Counted from the stretch's first letter, positions 7,421 through 15,511 are shown. The stretch is DNA of 19,750 nt from an uncultured Mycoplasmatota bacterium (GCA_947645535.1 CANSDD010000019.1:1-19750); one strand, 5' to 3'. Made by a program: numbers and translations. Notes: generated from the sequence alone by a model not told the origin.

Positions 7421-8848
7421 ATGAAAAATAAGCTAATTATATTAGGGATTATTTTGCTTTTGATTACTATTTCTTATATAGCTGGAAGTGAAACGCTAAA
7501 AGGGAATAAAGTAATTGATCAGCATATAAAATATAAAGATAAAAATCAATGTAGTAGTAATGAAAGTGAATTTTGTACACATTTACCACTAGTAATGATT
7601 GATACTAAAAATCAAGATATTCCTGGTGAGGCGAGAGATGGAAGTTTAATAACAACAGAAATTAGTATTATTGATAATGAAACAGGTGGAAATCATTTAA
7701 GTGATAGTCCTAATATCCAATCATTTGCTGACATTAGATATCGAGGAAATTCTTCTATGACATTTGATAAAAAAGGTTATTTATTAAAATTTGTAAATGA
7801 AGATGGAAGCGAAAATTCAAAAAAAGTAATGGGAATGCAGTCACATTCAGAATGGGTACTTCATGGTCCATACTTGGATAAAACGTTATTAAGAAATTAT
7901 TTATGGTATCATATTTCAAGTGAAATTATGGATAGTGCTCCAGATACTCGTTTTTGTGAATTATTTGTAGATGGGGAATATAAAGGACTTTATGTTATGG
8001 TGGAATCTCCAACTAGAGGTAATACCAGTCGTATGCAGATAAAAAAATATGAAAAAGAAAATGATTATACAGGATATATTGTAAGATTGGATAAAGGTGC
8101 ACATAATCCATTACAAAATTTAGAAACTTTTTCAAAATATACATATAATACAGGAATTGATCCTGGATTAAGATTGGAAGTTATTTATCCTGGAAAAAAT
8201 ACTTTGAATGAAACTTTACAAGAATATATAAGAAGAGATATAGGAAAATTTGAAAAAGCTTTATATTCATATGATTATGATAGTACAAGATATGGTTATT
8301 CTAATTTCATTGATGTAGACTCTTTTGTTGATTATTATATAATCAATGAATTTACGCAAAATTATGATGCTGGTAATATGTCCACTTATTTATATAAAGA
8401 CTATAATGGAAAATTAAAAATGTATGTTTGGGATTTTAATAATGCAAATAATTATTATTTGAATGATATCAGTATAGAGGATTTTCAATTTCAATGGAAT
8501 ACTTGGTATGTTATGTTGATGAAAGATGAAAAGTTTACAAATCGTATTATTCAACGATATAATTATTTAAGAAGACACTATTTGAATGAAGAGTATTTGT
8601 TAAATTATATTGATGAAATTGTAGACTATCTCGGTGATGCGATTGATCGAAATTATTCTATTTGGGGTTATAGTTTCTCGGAAGAATATGACAAAATAGA
8701 ACCTGCGGAAAGAAATGTTAGAGATTATGATGAAGCAATTGAACAATTGAAAAATCATATTGTAGAACGTGGAAAATTTTTAGATCAAAATATTGAAGTA
8801 ATTAAACAGTTTTCATCAGAATCTAAAGTCAAAAAATTTAATCATTAA
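7421..8848 (+). CDS. CotH-family secreted kinase-fold protein
   Basis: CotH proteins are atypical kinases; B. subtilis CotH phosphorylates spore-coat proteins. The 475-aa product has an N-terminal signal anchor (about 5-21), so the domain is extracytoplasmic. CotH landmarks are RYRGNSS (106-112), KKGYLLKF (117-124), WVLHGPYLDKTLLRN (145-159), ELFVDGEYKGLYVMVE (180-195) and YVWDFNNA (335-342), whose Asp338 is a likely metal ligand. The C-terminal third is helical and charged. The start is 2 bases after the DUF4956 stop with only a weak ribosome site, suggesting translational coupling. The substrate here need not be a spore coat: the operon suggests a surface protein or glycan. An energy source outside the membrane is unexplained; the neighbouring polyphosphate genes may be relevant. 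Confidence 0.87.
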   Translation: MKNKLIILGIILLLITISYIAGSETLKGNKVIDQHIKYKDKNQCSSNESEFCTHLPLVMIDTKNQDIPGEARDGSLITTEISIIDNETGGNHLSDSPNIQSFADIRYRGNSSMTFDKKGYLLKFVNEDGSENSKKVMGMQSHSEWVLHGPYLDKTLLRNYLWYHISSEIMDSAPDTRFCELFVDGEYKGLYVMVESPTRGNTSRMQIKKYEKENDYTGYIVRLDKGAHNPLQNLETFSKYTYNTGIDPGLRLEVIYPGKNTLNETLQEYIRRDIGKFEKALYSYDYDSTRYGYSNFIDVDSFVDYYIINEFTQNYDAGNMSTYLYKDYNGKLKMYVWDFNNANNYYLNDISIEDFQFQWNTWYVMLMKDEKFTNRIIQRYNYLRRHYLNEEYLLNYIDEIVDYLGDAIDRNYSIWGYSFSEEYDKIEPAERNVRDYDEAIEQLKNHIVERGKFLDQNIEVIKQFSSESKVKKFNH

Positions 8849-8866
8849 AGATTGGGAGTGACAATA

Positions 8867-10990
8867 ATGAAAAAATTTTTACTTGTAAGTTCTATCCTTT
8901 TGGTAATATTAGTCATTTTTGATATTGCTCATTATGAACTTGGACTTTTTATTGATTTTAATCCCAATAAGGAAGTAACAACGTTTGTAAAGACTAATGG
9001 AAAAGAAATTTTATTAGATGATGGAACTGGATATAAAATTTTTGAAATAAAAGGTGTAGACTTAGGGAGTGGGATTCCTGGGGAATTTGCTACTTCATAT
9101 GCAATTGATAAAAAAACTTATTTGAGATGGTTTCAGTATATTCAGGATATGGGAGCAAATACTATTAGAGTTTATACAATGTTAAATGATGATTTTTATA
9201 ATGCCTTTTATGAGTATAATAAAAATAATGAAAATCCACTTTATTTGATACAAGGGTTATGGGTAAATGATTATGTTCAATATTCAAGATTAGATGCCTA
9301 TTCTGAACAGTTTCGTGGACAATTTTTGAAAGATAGTAAAAAAATAGTTGATATTATTCATGGAAAAAGGCAAATAACAATAGGTGGAGAAGCAGGAACT
9401 GGATTTTATTTTAAAGATATCTCTCCTTGGGTAATTGGTTATATTTTAGGAGTAGAATGGGAAGATTATACTGTTGCTTATACTAATGATGTTCAAAAAC
9501 AACATACTTCTTATCAAGGTAAGTATATGAAAACAACAAAAGAAGCAAGTGCTTTTGAAGTAATGCTTGCTGAGGTTGGAGATAAAATTATCGATTATGA
9601 GAGTTCACGTTATAAGACACAAAGATTGGTAGCATTTTCTAATTGGCCAACCACAGATCCATTTGATTATCAAAAAAGTGTTTCTGAATATTTTAAAAAA
9701 ATTGCAAAAGTTGATGTTGAACATATTGAGACAACCGATGAATTTAAAGCTGGGCATTTTGCTTCCTACCATATTTATCCATACTATCCAGATTATCTAA
9801 ATTATGTAGATGAATATGAAGATTATCAAGATGAAAATGGTGTTAAAAATACATATCAAGCTTACTTGAAAACGATTAATGAACATCATAAAGTTCCTGT
9901 TGTAATTAGTGAATTTGGTGTTCCATCTTCTAGAGGAATGGCCCAGAAAGATCAGAATACAAAAAGAAATCAAGGTGGTTTAAATGAAAGAGAGCAAGGA
10001 GAAGCAATTGTAAAAAGTTACCAAGATATAAAAGCAGCAGGCATTGATAGTGCAATTATTTTCTCTTGGCAAGATGAATGGTTTAAAAGAACATGGAATA
10101 CAATGCATGCAGTAGATTTATTGAAAACACCATATTGGAGTGATGTGCAAACTAATGAGCAGCACTTTGGACTTTTGGCTTTTGATCCTGGTAATGAAAG
10201 AAGTGTTAGTTATATTGATGGGGATAAAGAAGAATGGTCGGATAATGATGTTGTAACAAGTGAGAATGGTTATACATTGTCAATAAAATATGATGAAAGA
10301 TATGTTTATTTTTATGTTAATAAAAAAGATTATGATGGTGAAAAAATTTATATTCCTATTGATACCACTCAAAAAAGTGGAAGTAAATATAGTAGTAATC
10401 ATGATGTTCATTTTTCAAAAAATGCTGATTTTTTAATTGTAATTGATGGACAAAAGGATAGCCATATATTTGTTCAAGAAAGATATAACACTTTATTTGC
10501 AATGTTTGGATATGAAATTAATGAAAAGAATAGTTATTTAAATCCACCAAAGAAAGATAGTGCGAAATTTCAGTATATTAATTTGATGTTGCAAACAGCA
10601 ACACCACTGCTTACAAATAATAAAAGTGAACATGCTGAAATTTATGAAATAGGTAAGCTTAGATATGGAAATGGAAATCCAAATAGTGATGATTTTGATT
10701 CTTTGGCTGATTATATTATTAATGGTGATATTATTGAAATTAGAATACCATGGGGATTATTAAATTTTTCAGATCCTTCTAATATGATGATTCATGACGA
10801 TTACTATGAAAATTATGGTGTAGAAGATATGAAAATTACTAAAATGTATATTGGTGTAGGCAATGGGGAAAATGAAATAAAAATGGAAGAGGTAAAATTA
10901 AAAGGTTGGAGAAAAAATGTCACTTATCATGAACGTTTGAAGGAATCCTACTATATGGTTCAAGATATGTGGAAAGGAAGTGATAAGTAA
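8867..10990 (+). CDS. Membrane-anchored glycoside hydrolase-like protein with C-terminal beta-sandwich domain
   Basis: Predicted surface glycosidase or transglycosidase of the (beta/alpha)8-barrel clan A type. The 707-aa product has a signal anchor (about 3-20), then a barrel (about 55-440). Segments resembling clan A are MGANTIRVYTM (95-105), ILGVEWED (193-200) with candidate acid/base Glu197, HIYPYYP (302-308), VVISEFG (345-351) with candidate nucleophile Glu349, and IIFSWQDEW (397-405). The last 260 residues, starting near DGDKEEWSDND (451-461), resemble a CBM9/DOMON-like sugar-binding sandwich. ATG 8867 follows GGGAGTGA (8854-8861); the in-frame TTG 8852 is rejected. I cannot assign a GH family number. 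Placement with a GT2 synthase suggests that it trims or releases that polymer. Confidence 0.75.
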   Translation: MKKFLLVSSILLVILVIFDIAHYELGLFIDFNPNKEVTTFVKTNGKEILLDDGTGYKIFEIKGVDLGSGIPGEFATSYAIDKKTYLRWFQYIQDMGANTIRVYTMLNDDFYNAFYEYNKNNENPLYLIQGLWVNDYVQYSRLDAYSEQFRGQFLKDSKKIVDIIHGKRQITIGGEAGTGFYFKDISPWVIGYILGVEWEDYTVAYTNDVQKQHTSYQGKYMKTTKEASAFEVMLAEVGDKIIDYESSRYKTQRLVAFSNWPTTDPFDYQKSVSEYFKKIAKVDVEHIETTDEFKAGHFASYHIYPYYPDYLNYVDEYEDYQDENGVKNTYQAYLKTINEHHKVPVVISEFGVPSSRGMAQKDQNTKRNQGGLNEREQGEAIVKSYQDIKAAGIDSAIIFSWQDEWFKRTWNTMHAVDLLKTPYWSDVQTNEQHFGLLAFDPGNERSVSYIDGDKEEWSDNDVVTSENGYTLSIKYDERYVYFYVNKKDYDGEKIYIPIDTTQKSGSKYSSNHDVHFSKNADFLIVIDGQKDSHIFVQERYNTLFAMFGYEINEKNSYLNPPKKDSAKFQYINLMLQTATPLLTNNKSEHAEIYEIGKLRYGNGNPNSDDFDSLADYIINGDIIEIRIPWGLLNFSDPSNMMIHDDYYENYGVEDMKITKMYIGVGNGENEIKMEEVKLKGWRKNVTYHERLKESYYMVQDMWKGSDK

Positions 10991-12105
10991 TGTTTGATCC
11001 AATGATTATTATTTATATTTATATATACATTATCATTTCCCTAATTTTATTTGATTTATGGTATACTATGAATGATAAATTACAAGAAAAAAGAAGTAAT
11101 AGAAAATTAAAAAAATATAAAGATATTATTAGAAAACAAATAAATATAATGGAATCTGATTCAAAAATGGATAAGAAACATACAAAAAGATTAAGATGGA
11201 ATTTTAGGAGAATTAATAATTTATTAGTTTATCAGGATGCAATTAAAGAATTGCATGAAGAAGATAGTAAAAAAGTTGATGAATATTTAGTTTTGTATGC
11301 TCCTGTTTTTCAGATGGTTCTTCATTTTTATCGAAAAAAAGATTCTATATATAAGGCATTTCTTGCTTCTTTTTTATCTTTATACTATCCATTTCATTTA
11401 AATAATAATTCTATTATTGATGAAGAAATTATGAAATATGTAGAAGATAAATCCATTTATTGTAGAGAAAATGCAATGTTATATTTTTATCGAAGAGGTT
11501 CTACAACATTGATAATCAATGCTTTAAGGATAATTAGTGATCATAATCTTTATTACAATAAAAAATTGCTTGCCAATGATTTATTGAAATTTAATGGCAA
11601 TCAAGAGGAATTAGCCCAAAAGCTATTTCAAGAATTTCAACGTTTTTCTATTGATTTTCAGGTTAGTATTGTGAATTATCTAAGGTTTTCTAAAAATGAT
11701 TTAAATAAGGAATTCTATAATATGTTAATTAGTAATGAATATGATAAGGAAGTTAATCTTGCAATTATTCGTTACTTTGGTAGTAAAAAATATGAAAAAG
11801 TATTACCTTATTTATTAGAATTACTTAAAAATACCAATAAAGAAGATGTAGAGTATCGAATTATAGCAACTCAGGCCATTAAGACTTATGATTGTCAAGA
11901 AGTAAGATTGGCTCTTATTAGATGTATCAGTGATGATAATTGGTATGTTAGAAAAAATGCTACAAGTTCTCTCTCTAAAATGAAACTTACAAAAACAGAT
12001 ATTAAGAAGATTGAAGCAATCGAAGATAGATATGGAAAAGAAATGATTGAATATACATTTTTATCTAATGTACCTGATAAGAAAGGGGGCAGAAAAGTTG
12101 AATAA
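10990..12105 (+). CDS. Membrane-anchored HEAT-repeat protein
   Basis: The 371-aa product begins with one hydrophobic helix rich in Ile and Tyr (about 5-24), followed by a basic, lysine-rich linker (30-75) and an all-helical body with HEAT-like repeats. They are clearest at about 268-331, where paired amphipathic helices and the DDNWYVRKNA segment (315-324) are typical. The positive linker places the repeats in the cytoplasm. No enzymatic motif is visible, so a scaffold or regulator is likely. Its ATG overlaps the stop of the previous gene by one base (TAATG), and its last 8 bases overlap the GT2 start, so stoichiometric synthesis with the glycosyltransferase is probable. The N-terminal coding region is low complexity (repeated TAT/ATT). 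Confidence 0.75.
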   Translation: MFDPMIIIYIYIYIIISLILFDLWYTMNDKLQEKRSNRKLKKYKDIIRKQINIMESDSKMDKKHTKRLRWNFRRINNLLVYQDAIKELHEEDSKKVDEYLVLYAPVFQMVLHFYRKKDSIYKAFLASFLSLYYPFHLNNNSIIDEEIMKYVEDKSIYCRENAMLYFYRRGSTTLIINALRIISDHNLYYNKKLLANDLLKFNGNQEELAQKLFQEFQRFSIDFQVSIVNYLRFSKNDLNKEFYNMLISNEYDKEVNLAIIRYFGSKKYEKVLPYLLELLKNTNKEDVEYRIIATQAIKTYDCQEVRLALIRCISDDNWYVRKNATSSLSKMKLTKTDIKKIEAIEDRYGKEMIEYTFLSNVPDKKGGRKVE

Positions 12106-13525
12106 TTTAGTCGAATTTGCAAAATCAGCACTCGTAATCGTAGATATCTTTTTCGTAATTTATTTAATTGGATATTCTACTTATCTTTTTTTCTCAACTG
12201 TTGTTGGAAGCTTAATGTTATATAAGCATCGCAATTATCGAAAGCTTAGTAATCGATTAAATGATGATTATTATGTTCCTATTTCTATTTTAGTTCCTGC
12301 TCATAATGAAGAACTTACTGTAGTTGCAACTGTAAAATCACTTTTGGAACTTCATTATAGATTATATGAGATTATTGTAATTGATGATGGTTCAACAGAT
12401 AATACTGCAAAAGAATTGATTGAGCATTTTCATATGAAAAAAATTAATCGTCCAGTTAGAAAACAAATAAAAACAAAATCAGTGACAGAAATATATGAGG
12501 CTGATGAATATAAAGTAAAATTGACTTTAGTTCGTAAAGAAAATGGAGGTAAAGCGGATGCTTTAAATGTAGGTATCAATATGTCAGAATGTCCTTATTT
12601 TATGTCATTAGATGCCGATTCTATGTTGCAAGATGATTCTTTAGAGAATATAGCAAAACCAATATTAGAAGATGAGAGAATTATTGCTTGTGGTGGGGTT
12701 GTTAGAATTTCTAACGGATTAGAGATTATAGATGGAAAAATTAATGAGTATCATTTACCAAAAGGTTTACTTGTTAGCATGCAAGTATTAGAATATGATC
12801 GTTCTTTTTTAGCTTCACGTATTTTGTTTGATCAGTTTAATGGAAATTTAATTATTTCTGGTGCTTGTGGTCTGTTTAAAAAGGATATTACTTTGGCAGC
12901 AGGTGGTTATGATGCTGATACTGTAGGTGAAGACTTTGAGTTAGTTATTAAATTACATGTTTTTTGTAAGATGCATAAGATTGATTATACAGTAAAATAT
13001 GTACCAGAGGCAATTTGTTGGTCACAAGCTCCTACAACTTTAAAAGATTTAATGAAGCAAAGGAAAAGATGGAATAAAGGATTATTGCAAGGAATGACAA
13101 AGTATAAAGAATTATTTTTTAATCCAAAATATGGAATGATTAGTTTTATTTCTTTCTTGTATTATTTAATTTATGAATTGTTAACACCATTTATAGAATT
13201 ATTTGGAATTTTTACAATATTTTTGTCATATCAGTTAGATTTGTTAAATATTAAATTTATGATTCTTTTTATGTTTATTTATATATTATTTGGTGGCATT
13301 TTATCATTATGTACATTTTTATCAAGACTTCATGTTGAAAATATTAAATTATCTTTTAGAGATGTATTCAAAGCTATGGCATTATGTATATTGGAAATTA
13401 CTGTTTTAAGATATATTGTTTTATTGGCAAGAATTTCTTCTTTTATTGGTTATAAGAAAAATAAAAAAACTTGGGATCGCGTAGAACGTGTTCAAGTGGA
13501 ATATAAATCATCTAAAATTCATTAA
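12098..13525 (+). CDS. Processive family 2 glycosyltransferase (BcsA/PgaC/HasA-like)
   Basis: Membrane polysaccharide synthase that couples polymerisation to export. The 475-aa protein has an N-terminal helix (about 11-40), a GT-A catalytic domain and about four C-terminal helices (348-450). Catalytic residues are present: IDDGST (95-100), DAD (172-174), GED (277-279; base Asp279) and QRKRW (321-325), the signature of processive enzymes. No PilZ domain follows, unlike cellulose synthase BcsA, and no deacetylase gene is nearby. The TTG at 12098 is chosen because AAAGGGGGC (12082-12090) is well placed; the in-frame ATG at 12047 would overlap HEAT by 59 bases with no ribosome site. The sugar is unknown: N-acetylhexosamine, glucose or mannose polymers are all possible. 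Confidence 0.88.
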   Translation: MNNLVEFAKSALVIVDIFFVIYLIGYSTYLFFSTVVGSLMLYKHRNYRKLSNRLNDDYYVPISILVPAHNEELTVVATVKSLLELHYRLYEIIVIDDGSTDNTAKELIEHFHMKKINRPVRKQIKTKSVTEIYEADEYKVKLTLVRKENGGKADALNVGINMSECPYFMSLDADSMLQDDSLENIAKPILEDERIIACGGVVRISNGLEIIDGKINEYHLPKGLLVSMQVLEYDRSFLASRILFDQFNGNLIISGACGLFKKDITLAAGGYDADTVGEDFELVIKLHVFCKMHKIDYTVKYVPEAICWSQAPTTLKDLMKQRKRWNKGLLQGMTKYKELFFNPKYGMISFISFLYYLIYELLTPFIELFGIFTIFLSYQLDLLNIKFMILFMFIYILFGGILSLCTFLSRLHVENIKLSFRDVFKAMALCILEITVLRYIVLLARISSFIGYKKNKKTWDRVERVQVEYKSSKIH

Positions 13526-13528
13526 AAA

Positions 13529-13551
13529 GCATAATAATTTGATTATCGTGC
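13529..13551 (+). other. Imperfect hairpin after the GT2 gene
   Basis: Bases 13529-13551 can fold with a 3-base loop, five inner pairs, one A-C mismatch and four outer pairs including a G-T wobble. A T run follows only about 6 bases later, so it is at best a weak terminator of the main operon. It also overlaps the -35 element proposed for the first HD-GYP gene. Confidence 0.3.
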
Positions 13552-13567
13552 ATACTATTTTTAGAAT
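13539..13567 (+). promoter_or_regulatory. Candidate promoter of the first HD-GYP gene
   Basis: TTGATT (13539-13544) and TAGAAT (13562-13567) are 17 bp apart. The predicted start near 13574 would give a very short leader beginning at the ribosome site AGGAG (13573-13577). If real, the HD-GYP genes can be expressed apart from the synthase operon. Confidence 0.45.
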
Positions 13568-13588
13568 ATAGTAGGAGTGCGATTTTAT

Positions 13589-14398
13589 ATGTTGGGATAT
13601 TATGAATTAGATGATAGTATGGTAAGTCAATTACCAAAAGGTAGTAAAAATATAAAAGACAATATCTATGATCTTTGTTGCCCACTTGTAGTTAAAAATT
13701 ATGATAGTATACCAAAAGATTTATTTTACCTATATGAAGCTTTGGAAATACCAATTATTCAATATGATGAATTAAAAAATTTTCAGTTTAATCAATATGA
13801 TGATTTGTGTAATTATGTGAAAGAATTTTCAAAATATTTAAAATTAAATATAGAGATAGAAGAAATGGAAGAAGGACAGGTGGGTCATTTACTTAGAGTG
13901 GCTAAAAATGCGAGAGATTTATGTCATATGCTTGGTATGAATGAAGAACAGATAAAACAAATCTATATTGCAGCATTATTTCATGATATTGGTAAATATA
14001 AAGTTCCTTCTAATATTGTTGAAAAAACTGGAAAATTAAATGAAGAAGAATTTGATTTAATGAAAAAACATTGTGATTATTCTTATGATATTTTAAAAGA
14101 TTTTTTACCATTAAATACATTAAATATTATTAGATCACATCATGAACGTTGTGATGGAAGTGGTTATCCAGATGGAGTAATCCCTAATTTAGATGCAAAG
14201 ATAATAGGCATTGTAGATAGTTTTGATGCAATGACATCTAGTCGAGTTTATCAAAGACGAAAAACAGTAAAAGAGGCATTACAAGAATTATTTTTGTGTG
14301 GTAAATCAATTGAAGAAGGGGGAAAGGGTAAACTTTTTGATGGTGAAATTGTCGATAAGTTTATTGAAATGATGAAAGGGCATATTGAAAATAAATAA
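13589..14398 (+). CDS. HD-GYP domain protein 1, probable cyclic-di-GMP phosphodiesterase
   Basis: The 269-aa product has an unrecognised N-terminal region (1-90) and a C-terminal HD-GYP domain. The metal and signature residues are complete: H100 in GHLLRV, HD at 132-133 in FHDIGK, H161, HH at 184-185 in SHHERCDGSGYP with GYP at 192-194, and D210 in VDSFDAM. Such domains usually hydrolyse cyclic-di-GMP to GMP or pGpG. No transmembrane helix. ATG 13589 is chosen because the start MLGYYEL then aligns with MIGYYGL of the paralogue downstream; an in-frame GTG at 13577 lies inside the AGGAGTG ribosome site. Next to a membrane glycan synthase it is likely to lower the nucleotide signal controlling polymer synthesis. 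Confidence 0.88.
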   Translation: MLGYYELDDSMVSQLPKGSKNIKDNIYDLCCPLVVKNYDSIPKDLFYLYEALEIPIIQYDELKNFQFNQYDDLCNYVKEFSKYLKLNIEIEEMEEGQVGHLLRVAKNARDLCHMLGMNEEQIKQIYIAALFHDIGKYKVPSNIVEKTGKLNEEEFDLMKKHCDYSYDILKDFLPLNTLNIIRSHHERCDGSGYPDGVIPNLDAKIIGIVDSFDAMTSSRVYQRRKTVKEALQELFLCGKSIEEGGKGKLFDGEIVDKFIEMMKGHIENK

Positions 14399-14421
14399 AT
14401 GCAAATTTTTGCATTTTTTTT
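14397..14421 (+). terminator. Rho-independent terminator between the two HD-GYP genes
   Basis: AAATGCAA (14397-14404) pairs with TTGCATTT (14409-14416) around a 4-base loop, with a T run to 14421. It overlaps the stop codon of HD-GYP 1. The short distance (about 60 bases) to HD-GYP 2 implies that the second paralogue depends on read-through or a weak promoter of its own; TATGAT at 14455-14460 could be a -10 element but has no convincing -35. Confidence 0.75.
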
Positions 14422-14480
14422 CTTTCTTTTTAAGGATTTTCTGAAGATAAGCAGTATGATATTATTAGGAGGAATGTGAT

Positions 14481-15272
14481 ATGATTGGTTATTATGGATT
14501 ACACTTAAAAGATATCAATCAGCTGGGATTAAATTGTTTTGATGTGAAAGAAAATATTTATAATTTATGTTCTTTGCTTATTGTGAAAGATAAAAAATTT
14601 TTACCTAAAGAATTGTTATGTTTGTATGAAACATTAGAAATTCCAATTATCCTATATGATGATATTAAATTATTAAATATTACGATAAATACTGAGTTAT
14701 CATCTTATCTTAGTCTTTTTTCAAAATATTTACAGTTAAATATTGATATAGAAATGGCCGAGGAGGATGAATTAGGCCATTTACTTAGAGTAGCTATGTA
14801 TGCAAAAATGTTAGCTTCTAGTTTAAATTTTTCGAAACAAGAGATTAAGAAAATTTATATTGCTGCTCTTTTTCATGATATCGGAAAATATTTAATTCCA
14901 AAAGAAATTATTGGCAAAAAGGATAAATTAAATAAAGTAGAATATGGAATATTAAAAATGCATTCATTATTGGCACGTTTTATGTTAAATCAATTTTTTG
15001 ATGAAAGCATTATTGATATGATAGAGTCTCATCATGAGCGTTTTATGGGAAATGGATATCCTAGTGGAAAGATACCTAGTATTGGGGCACAAATTATTGG
15101 AATTGCTGATAGTTATGACGCAATGGTTTCTAATCGTGTTTATGGAAAATCAAAAAGTAATCAAGAAGCATTGGAAGAATTAGATTTATGTACTAGGAGT
15201 AAGGAAGAAGGTGGAAAAGGTGTTTTCTATGATCCTAAATTAGTAAAGAATTTTATCTGTATAGAAAAATAG
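14481..15272 (+). CDS. HD-GYP domain protein 2, paralogue with altered GYP loop
   Basis: The 263-aa product aligns with the preceding protein without gaps over nearly its full length, including the unrecognised N-terminal region (1-90), so the pair arose by duplication. Metal-binding positions are kept: H100, HD 132-133, H161, HH 184-185, D210, and GYP at 192-194. The loop reads HHERFMGNGYP rather than the usual HHERxDGxGYP: Asp189 of the paralogue is Met here. This may change activity or specificity, or favour a sensory role. A strong site AGGAGG (14467-14472) sits 8 bases before the ATG. A transcription terminator separates the two genes, so they may be expressed differently. Confidence 0.86.
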   Translation: MIGYYGLHLKDINQLGLNCFDVKENIYNLCSLLIVKDKKFLPKELLCLYETLEIPIILYDDIKLLNITINTELSSYLSLFSKYLQLNIDIEMAEEDELGHLLRVAMYAKMLASSLNFSKQEIKKIYIAALFHDIGKYLIPKEIIGKKDKLNKVEYGILKMHSLLARFMLNQFFDESIIDMIESHHERFMGNGYPSGKIPSIGAQIIGIADSYDAMVSNRVYGKSKSNQEALEELDLCTRSKEEGGKGVFYDPKLVKNFICIEK

Positions 15273-15299
15273 GTAGACAAGATAGAATAGTATAGTTTT

Positions 15300-15316
15300 A
15301 TGATATTTCATATCAT
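15300..15316 (+). other. Small perfect hairpin after HD-GYP 2
   Basis: ATGATAT (15300-15306) and ATATCAT (15310-15316) form a perfect 7-bp stem with a 3-base loop 27 bases after the HD-GYP 2 stop. Only three T residues follow, so termination would be weak; it might stabilise the mRNA 3' end. Confidence 0.4.
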
Positions 15317-15334
15317 TTAAAGTATAATAATATT

Positions 15335-15395
15335 GAGAGATATTTGGTTAAGTTGCAAATGGTATAGAACAAATTATCCAAGGAGTGGAATCTCT
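15335..15395 (+). other. Possible structured leader or small RNA segment
   Basis: AGAGAT (15336-15341) can pair with ATCTCT (15390-15395), and inside it TTGG (15344-15347) with CCAA (15378-15381). A competing pairing of ATTTG (15342-15346) with CAAAT (15356-15360) is also possible. The segment resembles no RNA family I recognise. A TATAAT at 15323-15328 lies just upstream but has no clear -35. The pairings are short enough to occur by chance in AT-rich DNA. Confidence 0.25.
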
Positions 15396-15449
15396 AAAAA
15401 TAGAATCTTATTATTGCTTTATTAGCTAATTAAAATTGTAACTTTTATT

Positions 15450-15479
15450 TTGACTTTTGTTCATAGTACAAAATATCAT
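15450..15479 (+). promoter_or_regulatory. Candidate promoter of the SpoVD-mraY-ftsW genes
   Basis: TTGACT (15450-15455) and TATCAT (15474-15479) are 18 bp apart, with an expected transcription start near G15486. This start falls at the last base of the 5' arm of the terminator hairpin that follows. Confidence 0.55.
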
Positions 15480-15480
15480 A

Positions 15481-15511
15481 GAACTGATATATTTCAACAG
15501 TTCTTTTTTTT
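15481..15511 (+). terminator. Terminator hairpin just upstream of the SpoVD-like gene
   Basis: GAACTG (15481-15486) pairs with CAGTTC (15498-15503) across an 11-base loop, followed by eight T residues. It would stop read-through from the accessory region. It lies 37 bases before the SpoVD-like start codon, so either transcripts read through it, or they begin within it at the overlapping promoter and then lack the 5' arm. Confidence 0.7.

Noticed and set aside
12047..12097. Longer GT2 start at ATG 12047
   Set aside because: It overlaps the HEAT gene by 59 bases with no ribosome site, whereas TTG 12098 has a strong, correctly spaced one.
13526..13588. Cyclic-di-GMP riboswitch upstream of the HD-GYP genes
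   Set aside because: The gaps before both HD-GYP genes (63 and 82 bases) are short and contain simple hairpins only; no riboswitch core was recognisable.
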